The translations under genes and the position numbers were made by a program. Shown piece by piece: positions 10,031 through 18,843 of a DNA stretch of 64,000 nt. The stretch covers positions 115,259 to 179,258 of the forward strand of contig NZ_JAKZLF010000007.1 of assembly GCF_022808855.1 (NCBI RefSeq). Direction: 5' to 3'. The stretch's first letter is position 1; each line of letters begins with the position of its first letter. The stretch is from Anaeromyxobacter soli (lineage in GTDB: Bacteria; Myxococcota; Myxococcia; Myxococcales; Anaeromyxobacteraceae). The notes below the pieces were generated by a model that saw only the letters and a program-made list of their open reading frames with translations, searched no databases and had not been told where the DNA came from.

Positions 10031-10116
10031 GGCCGCAGGACCAGGCCCGCGCCGGGCCTGCCCCGGCGCCCTGCCGGAGCCCGCGCGCGGATCCCGTGGA
10101 GCGCCAGACGGAAGTC

Positions 10117-10190
10117 AGAGCGCCCCGACCCCAGAGCGCCCCGACCCAGAGTAATCGCGGTAGAGCGCCCCGACCCAGAGTAATCGCGGT
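10117..10190 (+). repeat. 29-bp tandem repeat (two full, one partial copy)
   Basis: Two perfect adjacent copies of a 29-nt unit starting AGAGCGCCCCGACCC and ending AATCGCGGT occupy 10133-10161 and 10162-10190, preceded by a truncated 16-nt copy at 10117-10132. There are no spacers, so it is a tandem repeat and not CRISPR. The rest of the 298-bp gap between the neighbouring genes (10031-10328) shows nothing recognisable. Confidence 0.9.
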
Positions 10191-10328
10191 ACACGGCCGA
10201 CGCGCATCACGCGCGTCAATCGCGGAGTTACGCGTGCTTGGCTCTCGCGACGCTGACGCACTCCGCAACCGGCGGTGCGCTCCCGCGAGGCTGGACCTCT
10301 GACGACGACGGCCGGGCGCGCGCCCGGA

Positions 10329-11252
10329 TCAGCTCGCGAAAGCGCGGATCAGAGGGGCGAGGTTGGGGATGAGATCCCCCCAGCCGTGCAGCACGACCAC
10401 GAGCGTGAGGTTCCGGGTGCGCGCCCAGAGTATGCCGAACGCGACACCGATGGGGGACAACATGACCATCGCGTAGGCAGCGGCGCTGAGCACCTCCGGC
10501 GGCCTGGCCATGCCTTCCACGGTGTGTGCGCCTCGCAGCACGTACCCCGGCGCGTGCGCGAGCGCGAAGAGGACTGACATTCCCAGCACACCAGCGACAG
10601 GCGATCGCAGCCACGCCGCCATGCGCGACTGGAGCAGCGCACGAAACAGGAACTCCTCCACGAGCCCTGCTTCGACCGCCAGCCAGGCCCAAACCGGTAA
10701 CGCCATCGCGATCACCTGCCAGGCCGAGAGCTCATACTCGGCCATGAGCGTGCCGATGGCCTGAGGACCGCGCCCGAATCGAAGCTGTATGATCGAGAAC
10801 AACCCCATCATGACGAGAAGGGTCCGCAGCTCGATCCAGTCGAGTCCTGGGAACTCGAACAGCTGCCGCCACGAGTAGCCAAGGCGGCGGAACACGAGCG
10901 CAGGCACCCACACCATGACAGCCAACTTGGCGGTGAGAATGGCGACCGATCGCGCGGGCTCATTGGTGACCGCTGCCCTCACCGCGGAAAGTCCGTAGCC
11001 GAGAAACCCCACGCCGATGGCAACGAGAAGGAGCGCGATCCACGAGAGCTCGCGCGCTGGCTCGTGCACCGGCTGCGCCCGTGGGGTCGCGCCGATCGTC
11101 GCGAGCCAGGCTGCGAGCGCTGGTGCCACACCGAGGAGAAGCAGAACGGCGGCCACCTCGCTCGCGTCGAATCCAGGAGCGGTGAGGAGCACCGCCAAAC
11201 AACCACCATAGATGAGGACGTAGCCCACGGAGGCAACGAGTGCGCGCGACAT
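10329..11252 (-). CDS. CPBP-family intramembrane metalloprotease
   Basis: Multi-pass inner-membrane protein of 307 residues with about eight hydrophobic segments and the three motifs of the CPBP (Abi/CAAX-prenyl-endopeptidase-like) family: EEFLFRALLQ (about residue 215), FALAHAPGY (about 245) and VVLHGWGDLIPN near the C terminus. These supply the Glu-Glu and two His thought to form the intramembrane zinc site. Bacterial members act in peptide maturation, bacteriocin immunity or prenyl-protein processing; which applies here is unknown. Codon use looks slightly less G+C-rich than its neighbours. Confidence 0.88.
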   Translation of the reverse strand: MSRALVASVGYVLIYGGCLAVLLTAPGFDASEVAAVLLLLGVAPALAAWLATIGATPRAQPVHEPARELSWIALLLVAIGVGFLGYGLSAVRAAVTNEPARSVAILTAKLAVMVWVPALVFRRLGYSWRQLFEFPGLDWIELRTLLVMMGLFSIIQLRFGRGPQAIGTLMAEYELSAWQVIAMALPVWAWLAVEAGLVEEFLFRALLQSRMAAWLRSPVAGVLGMSVLFALAHAPGYVLRGAHTVEGMARPPEVLSAAAYAMVMLSPIGVAFGILWARTRNLTLVVVLHGWGDLIPNLAPLIRAFAS

Positions 11253-11429
11253 GGGGCTCCGAGGAGATCATAGATCAGCGGCGCAGTCACGCAGGGTACG
11301 TACGCTGCCTCTCGTTTTCGGCCGCACGCGCCGCACTCCGAACGCATTATCACCCGGAGTCGTCTCACGAACAGTGCCGTGAAGTCCCGGACCCGGCCTC
11401 CAGCTCGTTTCGCAGATTTTCGCGGAGAG

Positions 11430-11459
11430 TTGAACCGGAAGGTGCACTCTCGGTAGGCT
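11430..11459 (+). promoter_or_regulatory. Candidate promoter giving a near-leaderless transcript
   Basis: TTGAAC (11430-11435), an 18-nt spacer and TAGGCT (11454-11459) end 7 nt before the ATG at 11467, so transcription would start at or next to the start codon. The -10 matches only at the conserved outer positions. Confidence 0.35.
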
Positions 11460-11466
11460 GTCCCGC

Positions 11467-12951
11467 ATGCTCCGCCGCAACGTCCCCCGTGCCGCAATGG
11501 CTGCCGTGATCGCCCTCGCGACCGGCTGCGCCCACCTCTCGACGAGCTTCACCTGCCCGGCGAAAGGCGGCGTGCCCTGGCGCGAGGTCCGCTCCGAGCA
11601 CTTCGTCGTCACGACGGACCTCGGCTCCCGCGGCGCGCAGGAGCTGACGCGCGAGCTCGAGATGCTCCACCTCGCGCTCCGCTCGGCGCTGTTCGGCACT
11701 CCGCCGGCGATGCCGGGCACGATCCGCGTGGTGGTGTTCCGGACGCGTGACGAGTTCCTGGGCTTCGCGCCCGCGTCCCTGGCCGCCTTCTTCGGCACGC
11801 TCCACGGCGAGCCGCTCGTCGTGCTCGACGGCGCGCTCCCGTACGGCGTGCGCACCACGCTCGCGCACGAGCTCACGCACTACATGGCGGCGCGCGCGTT
11901 CGCGCGCCAGCCGCGCTGGTTCGCCGAGGGGATGGCCGCGTACATGGAGACGGTGGGCTCGAGCGGCCTCGGCAACACGCCCACGGTCGGAGGCGTGCCG
12001 CGCCACTACCACGCGCTCGTGTACCCGTACTTCGGGAAGGTGCGCGAGGTGCTCACCGCTCGCGGCGCGCTGGAGCTGCCTCAGTACGCGGTGTCGTGGG
12101 CGCTCGTGCACTACCTCATCAACGTCCACCCGGTGGAGTTCAACGCGCTCCAGGCGCGCTTCGTGCGCGGCGACGATCCCGACGTCGCCTGGCGAGACGT
12201 GTTCCCGCAGTGGGATCCCGCCGTTCCCGGCGCGACCGACGCGCTGGACGCGGAGCTCGGGAGCCATGTCGCGCGCGGCAGGTTCAGGTACCGCGACCTC
12301 CACCTCGTGAAGGATCACCCCGTCCGCGAGCGGCCGATGCTCCCGGCCGAGGTCCACGACGTCCGCCTCTCGCTCGCGTCGGCCATGCGGTGGCCCCCGG
12401 AGAAGCTCGACGCCGAGGTGACGGAGGCGCTCGCGGAGGACCCCGGCAACGTGGTGGCGCTCACCGTCGCCGCACGCTCCCGCGGCGCGGAGCCCGCCGC
12501 CCTCGCTCGCAAGGCGACGGAGGCGCACGCCGACGACGCCCGGGCGTGGCTCTTCCTCGGTGACGTGCTGCCGGAGTCCGACGTGTCCGGCCGCGAGGCG
12601 GCGCTCCGGCGGGCCGTCGCGGCTGCGCCGGAGAACCCGGAGCCCCTGAACGCGCTCGCCTGGAACCTGCTCCGGAGCGGCCGCCCCGGAGAGGCGCTGC
12701 CGCTCGCGAAAAAGGCGTTCGTCGCGGCGCCCTGGGATCCGGCCATCGTCGACACCGTCGCGGGCGTGCTCGCGGGCCTCGGGGACTGCGGGGAGGCGGT
12801 GCGCATGCAGCAGCGTGCGATCGATCTCCTGCCGGATCGGATGAAGCCGCGCGACCGGCAGGACTACATCGACCACCTCGCGGAGTTCCAGCGGTGCGCG
12901 GCGAAGGCGGCGACGCCGGACGGCGTGAAATCCGCACCTCTCGTCCACTGA
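11467..12951 (+). CDS. Lipoprotein with HExxH peptidase domain and TPR tail
   Basis: Exported lipoprotein of 494 residues. The signal peptide ends at a lipobox ATGC (Cys about residue 21). Residues 35-250 resemble the gluzincin peptidase-MA/DUF1570 group, with the zinc motif HELTH at 134-138 and a downstream WFAEGMAAYME segment likely providing the third ligand. Residues from about 300 onward form TPR-like helical repeats (NPEPLNALAWNLLRSGRPGEALPLAKKA is read as one repeat unit by position). It is probably an envelope-anchored zinc peptidase; its substrate is unknown. There is no Shine-Dalgarno, matching a promoter that would give a near-leaderless mRNA. Confidence 0.85.
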   Translation: MLRRNVPRAAMAAVIALATGCAHLSTSFTCPAKGGVPWREVRSEHFVVTTDLGSRGAQELTRELEMLHLALRSALFGTPPAMPGTIRVVVFRTRDEFLGFAPASLAAFFGTLHGEPLVVLDGALPYGVRTTLAHELTHYMAARAFARQPRWFAEGMAAYMETVGSSGLGNTPTVGGVPRHYHALVYPYFGKVREVLTARGALELPQYAVSWALVHYLINVHPVEFNALQARFVRGDDPDVAWRDVFPQWDPAVPGATDALDAELGSHVARGRFRYRDLHLVKDHPVRERPMLPAEVHDVRLSLASAMRWPPEKLDAEVTEALAEDPGNVVALTVAARSRGAEPAALARKATEAHADDARAWLFLGDVLPESDVSGREAALRRAVAAAPENPEPLNALAWNLLRSGRPGEALPLAKKAFVAAPWDPAIVDTVAGVLAGLGDCGEAVRMQQRAIDLLPDRMKPRDRQDYIDHLAEFQRCAAKAATPDGVKSAPLVH

Positions 12952-13047
12952 CGCGGATCGATCGCAATCGGGCCTTAGCGCTGTCTGACGCAGGGCGCAC
13001 CACCCGTACCCGGAGACATCGAGCTGGATCCAGGCGAGCATGGGGGG

Positions 13048-13530
13048 ATGCTCGCGACCCTCCTCGCTGCCGCCTTGCTCGTCGCGGTCCCCTCGCGGGC
13101 CAGGGACGCCGATCCCCGCGCGCTCGTGGGGCAGCCGCTCCCCGAACCCGGGCGCGGCCAGTTCGCCTCGTGGAAGCTCCAGGACACGTGGCTGGTCGAC
13201 GAGCCCGGAGCGACCCCGCGGTACGGGTGGGTGATCTGGAACCGCCGTGGCCAGGCGATCGTGTTCCTGAGGAGCGAGGACCGGGTGGTGGACGCCCTGC
13301 GGGTCGAGGTCCCCCGCGGCCACGCGATCGGCTTCGCCTGCACCCCCGCCGGCGCGGCGAACCCGGACCGGGACTTCGTCGCGCTGGTCGACGATCCGCC
13401 GGTGCCGCCGGGAGCGCGGTGCGTGTTCTCGCGCCCCCGCAAGGCATGGCGGCTCGACCGCAGCCGCGGCCGGATCGAGCCCGTCACGCCGGCCGGGATG
13501 AAGTGCCAGCGTTCCTGCCCCTGGGACTGA
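13048..13530 (+). CDS. Secreted hypothetical protein
   Basis: A 160-residue protein with a short N-terminal signal peptide (hydrophobic residues 2-15, likely cleavage near SRA-RDA). The mature part has four Cys (in GFACTP, GARCVFS, GMKCQRSCPWD) that could form two disulfides, supporting an extracytoplasmic location. No family is recognised. A run of six G residues before the ATG at 13048 provides the ribosome site. It lies between the HExxH lipoprotein and a convergent patatin gene. Confidence 0.72.
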   Translation: MLATLLAAALLVAVPSRARDADPRALVGQPLPEPGRGQFASWKLQDTWLVDEPGATPRYGWVIWNRRGQAIVFLRSEDRVVDALRVEVPRGHAIGFACTPAGAANPDRDFVALVDDPPVPPGARCVFSRPRKAWRLDRSRGRIEPVTPAGMKCQRSCPWD

Positions 13531-13560
13531 GCGGCGAAGGCGCGTCGCCCGACGGGGCGA

Positions 13561-14298
13561 TCACCCCCGCGACAGCTCGCGCGCGAGCGCGCTCCGCATG
13601 CCCTCCGCCGCGCGCTCCATCGCCTCGGGGCCGCGCTCCAGGTGGAACGGGCTCACGCGCGGGATCCCGTGGAGCGCGACGGCCTGCATGCGCGGGCGCT
13701 CCGGGATGCGGAGCGCGGGGCTGCCCCGCCGGCGCCAGGGCGAGCGGGACGTGAGGTGATGGTAGAGGACGCGCTCTCCGGCGAGCGCGCCGGCGAGGCC
13801 GGGGCGGTCCAGGACGCCGCCGTCCAGGTACAGGCGTCTCCCGATCCGAACCGGCTGGAACAGGAACGGGAGCGCGCACGAAGCGTGAATCGCCGGAGCG
13901 AGCTCGCCATCGTCGAGCACGGCGGTGCGCCTCGCGAGGACGTCGAACACGGACACGGCGAGCGGAACGCGGCACTCTTCGAAGCTCCCGGCAGGAGCGA
14001 GCGCCTCGAGCCGCGCCCGGAATCGCGCTCCGCGCAGGAGCCCGAGCCCGGGGCGGAGATCCCAGAAGTGCTCGCGGCGCAGCGCCACGAGCTCCTCGCA
14101 CAGCCGCCCCGCAGGGACCCCGGCGGCCCAGAGCCCTCCCACGAGCGCCCCCGCGCTCGAGCCGAGGACGCGCGCGGGGAGCAGCCCCTCGTCCTCGAGG
14201 ACCCGCACCACGCCCGCGTGCGCGTAGAACCCGAAGAACCCGGACGACAGCGCGAGGGTGAAGGGTCCCGAGGCGAGCCAGTCCCGGAGCGTGGGCAC
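13561..14298 (-). CDS. Patatin-like phospholipase
   Basis: Predicted acyl hydrolase with a Ser-Asp dyad. In 245 residues the nucleophile elbow is GSSAG (about residues 46-50), preceded by an oxyanion-type [19 protein letters not shown], and the catalytic Asp lies in [11 protein letters not shown] (about 160). There is no signal peptide, so it is cytoplasmic or delivered by another route. The start is GTG at 14298. Patatins of this size include bacterial phospholipases A and lipid-turnover enzymes; the substrate is not evident. It converges with the secreted hypothetical protein at 13048-13530. Confidence 0.88.
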   Translation of the reverse strand: MPTLRDWLASGPFTLALSSGFFGFYAHAGVVRVLEDEGLLPARVLGSSAGALVGGLWAAGVPAGRLCEELVALRREHFWDLRPGLGLLRGARFRARLEALAPAGSFEECRVPLAVSVFDVLARRTAVLDDGELAPAIHASCALPFLFQPVRIGRRLYLDGGVLDRPGLAGALAGERVLYHHLTSRSPWRRRGSPALRIPERPRMQAVALHGIPRVSPFHLERGPEAMERAAEGMRSALARELSRG

Positions 14299-14434
14299 GG
14301 CGGCAGCATGCCGTCGGCCGGCGCGAGGCGCAACGGCGGGCGGGGTACTCGCGGCCCCTCGACGTCTGCTCGCTGCGACCGCTTCGGCGGCTCTCGCACG
14401 AAGCCGCTGCCGGCGGCCCCCTGCTCGGCAGCGC

Positions 14435-15523
14435 TCACGCCGGGCGATGCGCGACGAAGGTGATGCACTCGCCTCGCTCGGGCTGCCGCCGCGCGACGCG
14501 GTCGGCGCGGCGCGCCTCGGAGCGGATCCGGCGACGGAGGGCGCGCTCGCTCCGGTCGACGGGGGCGCCCCGCTGGATGGCGAGGCTCTCCGCGAAGAAG
14601 TACGCGCCGTCTGGCTTCGGCGGCAGCAGCGCGATCCGGGAGAAGCCGGCGGCGCAGAGCGCGCGCTCCAGGCTGCTCGCGTCGAAGAGGGTGAGGTGGC
14701 GCGGCGGCTCGAGGCCGCGCCAGTCGGCGCCGAAGCGTTTCAGCCCCTCGGCGTCCAGGTTCGGGGTCTGGACCCAGACCCGTCCGCCCGGCCGAAGCAG
14801 CGCGAGCACCCTGCGGAGAGTCCCGACCGGATCGTGCAGGTGCTCGACGACGTGGTTGAGGGTCACGTGCTCGAAGCTCTCCGGGTCGAGCGCGGCCTCC
14901 TCGATCGTTCCCGCGAGAACCGTGAACCCCGATCCCCTTGCGCGCGCGACGGCCGCGGCGTCGAGGTCAAGCCCCATGACGTCGAAGCCGAGGCGGCGGG
15001 CGATGCGCAGGAAGTCCCCGTTGCCGCAGCCCACGTCGAGCAGCCGGCTCCCGGGACCCGCCGGCGCGGGCAGGTGACGGATGAGCTGGCCGGCCTGCGC
15101 TCGCGCGGCCGCGCTCAGCGGAGCGACCCACCGGGCCAGAGGCGCGGCCGGTCGCAACGCGTAACCGAACGCGGCGTTGTAGTGGGCGTGGTGGCGGAGC
15201 CGCTTCACGGCCCGCCGGAGCCCACCGCCAGCGGCGAAGACGTCCCGCGGCGCGGTCCCCCCGTGCGTGTAGTAGGTGCGGTAGGCGAGCCCGATCCCGG
15301 CGAGGTCCGGGCGCGGGTCGAGGTAGGCCGCGCCGCAGCCCGAGCAGCGCCAGAGCGTCCAGCGACCCGGCGCGGCGCGGAAGATCCGGTCGCTCAGCCC
15401 TTCGAAGAGGAGCGTCCGGGAAGGGGAGGCGCAGGCGGGGCACCGGCCCAGGACCTCGAGGTGCTCGGCTGGCCACGGAGCGTCGAGCGGCTCCGCGGCA
15501 GCTCCGGTCTCAAGTCGGCTCAT
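14435..15523 (-). CDS. Zinc-ribbon plus class I SAM methyltransferase
   Basis: Predicted SAM-dependent methyltransferase of 362 residues. An N-terminal ribbon with CPAC and CSGC pairs precedes a class I fold: motif [13 protein letters not shown], acidic motif II VMGLDLD, and post-motif [18 protein letters not shown]. This two-part layout is common in methyltransferases near sugar, O-antigen and natural-product genes, but no such cluster is seen here. ATG at 15523 is chosen; an in-frame ATG at 15568 would add 15 residues and would place a 16-nt palindrome inside the coding sequence. Confidence 0.85.
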   Translation of the reverse strand: MSRLETGAAAEPLDAPWPAEHLEVLGRCPACASPSRTLLFEGLSDRIFRAAPGRWTLWRCSGCGAAYLDPRPDLAGIGLAYRTYYTHGGTAPRDVFAAGGGLRRAVKRLRHHAHYNAAFGYALRPAAPLARWVAPLSAAARAQAGQLIRHLPAPAGPGSRLLDVGCGNGDFLRIARRLGFDVMGLDLDAAAVARARGSGFTVLAGTIEEAALDPESFEHVTLNHVVEHLHDPVGTLRRVLALLRPGGRVWVQTPNLDAEGLKRFGADWRGLEPPRHLTLFDASSLERALCAAGFSRIALLPPKPDGAYFFAESLAIQRGAPVDRSERALRRRIRSEARRADRVARRQPERGECITFVAHRPA

Positions 15524-15542
15524 CGGCTCGTCGTCTCTCGAA

Positions 15543-15558
15543 CGCGACAGATGTCGCG
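15543..15558. promoter_or_regulatory. Perfect inverted repeat upstream of methyltransferase
   Basis: CGCGACA-GA-TGTCGCG has 7-bp perfect arms separated by 2 nt and lies 20 nt upstream of the chosen ATG at 15523. The size and symmetry suit an operator for a dimeric regulator; no known box is matched. Confidence 0.35.
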
Positions 15559-15686
15559 AGAGTGGCATGAGCCGCCCATCGACACAACGCGCGGCGCCGC
15601 TGCGAGCCCCGGCACGCCGCCGGCCGGCGCGGGGCGCAACGCCGGGCGTGGCGCAGGTGGACTCGTCCGCTCGCGCGACGACCGCG

Positions 15687-16340
15687 TCAGCGGCACGCCC
15701 GCAGCACGAGGTCGCCCTGCGTGACTCGACCGTGAAGCTCGACGAGCCGCACGTCCTTGAACCCAGCCGCCTCGGCCGCCGCGACGAGCGCGGCGTTCTC
15801 GTGGAACCGGAACCCGTGCCGGGTGATGCCGCCGAACTCGCGGAGCTTCGCCGCGCTCGAGAAGCCCACGGTGAGGAGCCCGCCCGGCCGGAGCACGCGG
15901 TGCAGCTCGGAGAAGGCCTGGGCGAGGTCCGGCCAGAAGTAGACGGTGTTCGTGGAGGCCACGACGTCGAAGCTCGCCTCCTCGAAGGGGAGCGCCTCGA
16001 CGGCGCAGCGCTCCAGGCGGAGCTCGGACCCGCCGAACCGCGCGCGCCGCGCGCGCAGCCACGCCACCGCCGCGTCGGACGGATCGACGCCCGCGAGGCT
16101 CCGGACGCCGCGGGCGTGCGCGAGCTCGAGCAGGGCGCCCCCGCCGAAGCCGACGTCGAGGAGCCGGTGCCCCGGCGTGAGCGCGACGCCCTCCAGCGTC
16201 GCCTCGATGAGGGCGCGGTTCCCGCGGTTCAGGACCCGGGTCATGACGGTGCGACCGAACCAGCCTCGCGGCCCGGCCAGCTGGCGCGCGATGGCCGCGG
16301 ATACGGGGTCGAGCAGCCGGAACAGGGAAGCCTTGCGCAT
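15687..16340 (-). CDS. Class I SAM-dependent methyltransferase
   Basis: A 217-residue methyltransferase of the UbiE/Methyltransf_11 type. Motif I is LLDVGFGGGALLELA, the acidic residue is in LAGVDPSD, followed by DVVASTNTVYFWPDLAQAF and the LRPGGLLTVGF strand typical of small-molecule methyltransferases. The ATG at 16340 is supported by AGAAGGA about 8 nt upstream. It may be co-transcribed with the zinc-ribbon methyltransferase 163 bp downstream, which would pair two methyltransferases. The substrate is unknown. Confidence 0.88.
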   Translation of the reverse strand: MRKASLFRLLDPVSAAIARQLAGPRGWFGRTVMTRVLNRGNRALIEATLEGVALTPGHRLLDVGFGGGALLELAHARGVRSLAGVDPSDAAVAWLRARRARFGGSELRLERCAVEALPFEEASFDVVASTNTVYFWPDLAQAFSELHRVLRPGGLLTVGFSSAAKLREFGGITRHGFRFHENAALVAAAEAAGFKDVRLVELHGRVTQGDLVLRACR

Positions 16341-16438
16341 GTTCAGTCCTTCTCGATTCTCGCATGCGCCGGCAACGGGGGCGGAGCGCCCTTCGTGCCT
16401 GATGCTACAGACAGGCGAGCCGGACGGGCCGCCGCGCT

Positions 16439-17557
16439 CTACTCCGCGAGGAAGTCCGAGATGAACCCCACCCGCGGGATGTACTTGCACGCGATCCGGA
16501 TGGTCGAGAGCACCGGCACCGCCACGAACAGGCCGATGGGACCCCAGACCCAGAACCAGAACAGCGAGCCGAGGAACACCGCGAGCGAGTTCAGCCTGAG
16601 CTGCTTGCCGAGGAAGATCGGGTCGACGACGTTCCCCTGGATCGACACGAGCGCGAGGTAGATCCCGCCGACGGCGAGGACGTGCTTCAGCGAACCGTAC
16701 TGGAGGAGCGCCATGAGCGTCGGGAGCGCGAGCCCGATCGCCGGGCCCACGTACGGGATGAAGTGCAGGAGCGCGGTGGCCATCCCCCACACCGCCGCGT
16801 GCTCCAGGCCGTACAGGGCGTAGATCCCCCAGGTGACGAGCCCGAGGAGCGCGTTCAGCCCGACCCGGTTCAGCATGTACTGCTCGACGTCGCGGTGGAG
16901 CTCCTCGAACGCCGCGAGCGCGCGGGCGCGCGCGGAGGGATCGCGGCCGGCGTGCGCGAGGAACTTGGCGTGGTAGCGCGGTCCCTCCGCGAGCGCGAAG
17001 TAGAGGACGAAGATCGCGACGGTGCACGCCGCGGCCACCGCGATCGCGCCCTGCGCGGTGCCGACGAGGACCTGTCCCCAGGGGATCCCCTCTTCCACGC
17101 GCACCGCGCCCGGCCGCGACGGTGGCTTCGCGATCTGCTCGGTCTGCGCGCGGAAGTGCACGAACCGCCGCGCCACCGCCGCGGAGGCCTCCCGCAGCCG
17201 CCCCTCGTAGCTGGGGAGCTCGTCGAGGAAGGCCGCGACGCGGTTCCAGAGCAGCGCGACGAGGGCGGCCACCACCGCGAGGGCGAGGAGCGTCCCCAGG
17301 AGAGCCGCGACGGACCGCGGCACCTTGCGCCGCTCCAGCGCCGCGACGACCGGGTGCACGGTGAACGCTAGGATGATCCCGACCACGCTCGGGACGAGGA
17401 GCTCGCGCGCGAGGTAGCAGAACGCGAGCGCCGCGCCGGTCGCCAGCACGGCGAGCGACCGCTCGGCGACACGGGATTCGCTCAGCAGACGGACGTCGCG
17501 CACTGGATCGAATGTGAGCACCCGCCCCCTCAGCCGCGAGCGGGTGGCGGAGGCCAC
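16439..17557 (-). CDS. AI-2E family (PerM-like) transporter
   Basis: Inner-membrane protein of 372 residues with the layout of the AI-2 exporter/PerM family: two or three N-terminal helices, a soluble amphipathic segment (about 95-160), then five C-terminal helices containing the family signature IPYVGPAIGLALPTLMALL and a late VVDPIFLGKQLRLNS motif. Family members include a proposed autoinducer-2 exporter and Na+/H+-linked transporters, so the substrate remains open. The start is GTG at 17557; a second GTG at 17521 is possible. Confidence 0.9.
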   Translation of the reverse strand: MASATRSRLRGRVLTFDPVRDVRLLSESRVAERSLAVLATGAALAFCYLARELLVPSVVGIILAFTVHPVVAALERRKVPRSVAALLGTLLALAVVAALVALLWNRVAAFLDELPSYEGRLREASAAVARRFVHFRAQTEQIAKPPSRPGAVRVEEGIPWGQVLVGTAQGAIAVAAACTVAIFVLYFALAEGPRYHAKFLAHAGRDPSARARALAAFEELHRDVEQYMLNRVGLNALLGLVTWGIYALYGLEHAAVWGMATALLHFIPYVGPAIGLALPTLMALLQYGSLKHVLAVGGIYLALVSIQGNVVDPIFLGKQLRLNSLAVFLGSLFWFWVWGPIGLFVAVPVLSTIRIACKYIPRVGFISDFLAE

Positions 17558-17630
17558 CGCCGGCGGCTGGCCGGACGGCGCGCCGGCCTCGTCCTGGCGG
17601 ATCGACCCGGCTCCCGGGCGGCGGCGCCGA

Positions 17631-18263
17631 TCAGGGCGTCGCCGCCGGGCGCGTCGCGAGCCGGGCGCCGCGGAAGACGAGGTACAGGCCCACCGCCTGG
17701 ACGAGGTGGTAGAGGGCGTTGTGGTCGAAGTACCGCGGGTGGAGCGCGATGCGTCCCTGCTGGATGGCCGCCGCCACGAAGGTCAGCCCGAGGCCCCAGG
17801 CGCCGGCGCTCACGCGCGCCTCGGCGCGCCGGCCGGCGAGCAGGAAGGCCACGAGGAGGAAGAGCGCCGCCGGCAGGTAGAAGGCGATCGCCACGGCGAA
17901 GCGCCGCTCGCCCCCGAGGACCACGGCCGCGTAGAGGCCGAACGCCAGCGCGACCCCGCCCGTCAGCGCACGCGCGGCGCGGCGGCCGAGCACGAGCCGC
18001 GCCCCCGCGCCCCAGCCGGCCACCGCCCCGAGCCCGACGGCGAGCAGCGTCGCGCTCCACACGACCGCGCCGACCGAAGAGGTCTTGTCCGCCACGAACC
18101 CGTGCTCGATCGCGCCCAGCGCCGCCGCAGCGCCGAGCACCGCGAAGAACCCGGCGAACCACCGCCGTGCGCGCGCGCCGCCCTCCCTCGAGAGCAGCAC
18201 CGCGAACGCGGCGCACTCGAGGGCGAGGCCGAGGTCGGTGAGCGTGACGTCCGGCTCGAGCAC
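17631..18263 (-). CDS. Multi-pass membrane protein of unknown function
   Basis: A 210-residue hydrophobic protein with about seven predicted transmembrane segments, starting LEPDVTLTDLGLALECAAFA and ending YHLVQAVGLYLVFRGARLATR. Conserved-looking polar residues inside helices (EHGFVADK, HPRYFDHNALYH) hint at a ligand or metal site, but I cannot name a function. GTG at 18263 is selected because residues upstream are Arg-rich, non-hydrophobic and unlike a membrane protein start. It lies 130 bp beyond the maoC-like gene on the same strand and may be a separate unit. Confidence 0.75.
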   Translation of the reverse strand: MLEPDVTLTDLGLALECAAFAVLLSREGGARARRWFAGFFAVLGAAAALGAIEHGFVADKTSSVGAVVWSATLLAVGLGAVAGWGAGARLVLGRRAARALTGGVALAFGLYAAVVLGGERRFAVAIAFYLPAALFLLVAFLLAGRRAEARVSAGAWGLGLTFVAAAIQQGRIALHPRYFDHNALYHLVQAVGLYLVFRGARLATRPAATP

Positions 18264-18393
18264 GATGCGATCTCCGGCGCCCGGCCCGCGGCGACGCCTG
18301 CGCTGGCGGCCACGGTACCACCTCACCCTCGGCGTCGGGGAGCTTCGGTTCCGCGCGGTGCGCGCGCGAGAGCCCCGAGACGCGAGGTCTTCT

Positions 18394-18822
18394 CTACAGC
18401 GGCACCGTGTAGCAGAGCGCCGTCCCCTCCAGCGCCACCACGCCGTCACCGCGCGTCACGGTGGTCCTGAGCTCGGTGATGGGCTTGTCTTCTCGCACCT
18501 TCAGCACCTCGACCGCGCCGGTGAGCGTGTCCCCCGGGCGCGCCGGGGCCTTGAAGCTCCAGTCCACGTGCAGGAAGACGGTCCCCGGCCCGGGCAGATC
18601 CTCGGCGACCACCGCGTTCAGGATCGCGCTCGTCACCCCGCCTTGCACGATGATCTCGCCGAAGCGCGAGGCGCGCGCGGCCGCCTCGTCGTAGTGGAGC
18701 GGGTTCCGGTCCCCGCTGATCGCCGTGAAACGCCGGATGTCCTCGGCTTCGACTCTCCGCCGACGCTCCGCCCGCTGACCGACGCGAGGAGCACCCTTCG
18801 GCCACGCTTCGCTCGTCGTCAT
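18394..18822 (-). CDS. MaoC-like (R)-specific hydratase-fold protein
   Basis: A 142-residue single hotdog domain of the MaoC family. The hydratase signature FTAISGDRNPLHYDEAAA (about residues 32-49) provides the catalytic Asp and His of enoyl-CoA hydratase 2 enzymes. The likely reaction is hydration of an enoyl thioester, though related proteins act as thioesterases or have other substrates. AGGAGG precedes the ATG at 18822. It is the last gene of the osmC-monooxygenase-flavoprotein-maoC run, with a 21-bp gap to the preceding gene, so it should be under the sigma-54 promoter at 22.1 kb. Confidence 0.87.
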   Translation of the reverse strand: MTTSEAWPKGAPRVGQRAERRRRVEAEDIRRFTAISGDRNPLHYDEAAARASRFGEIIVQGGVTSAILNAVVAEDLPGPGTVFLHVDWSFKAPARPGDTLTGAVEVLKVREDKPITELRTTVTRGDGVVALEGTALCYTVPL

Positions 18823-18843
18823 CTCCGCCTCCTCTCGGACCTC

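Noticed and set aside
10117..10190. Possible CRISPR array
   Set aside because: Repeats are directly adjacent with no spacers, only two full copies, and no cas genes occur in the window.
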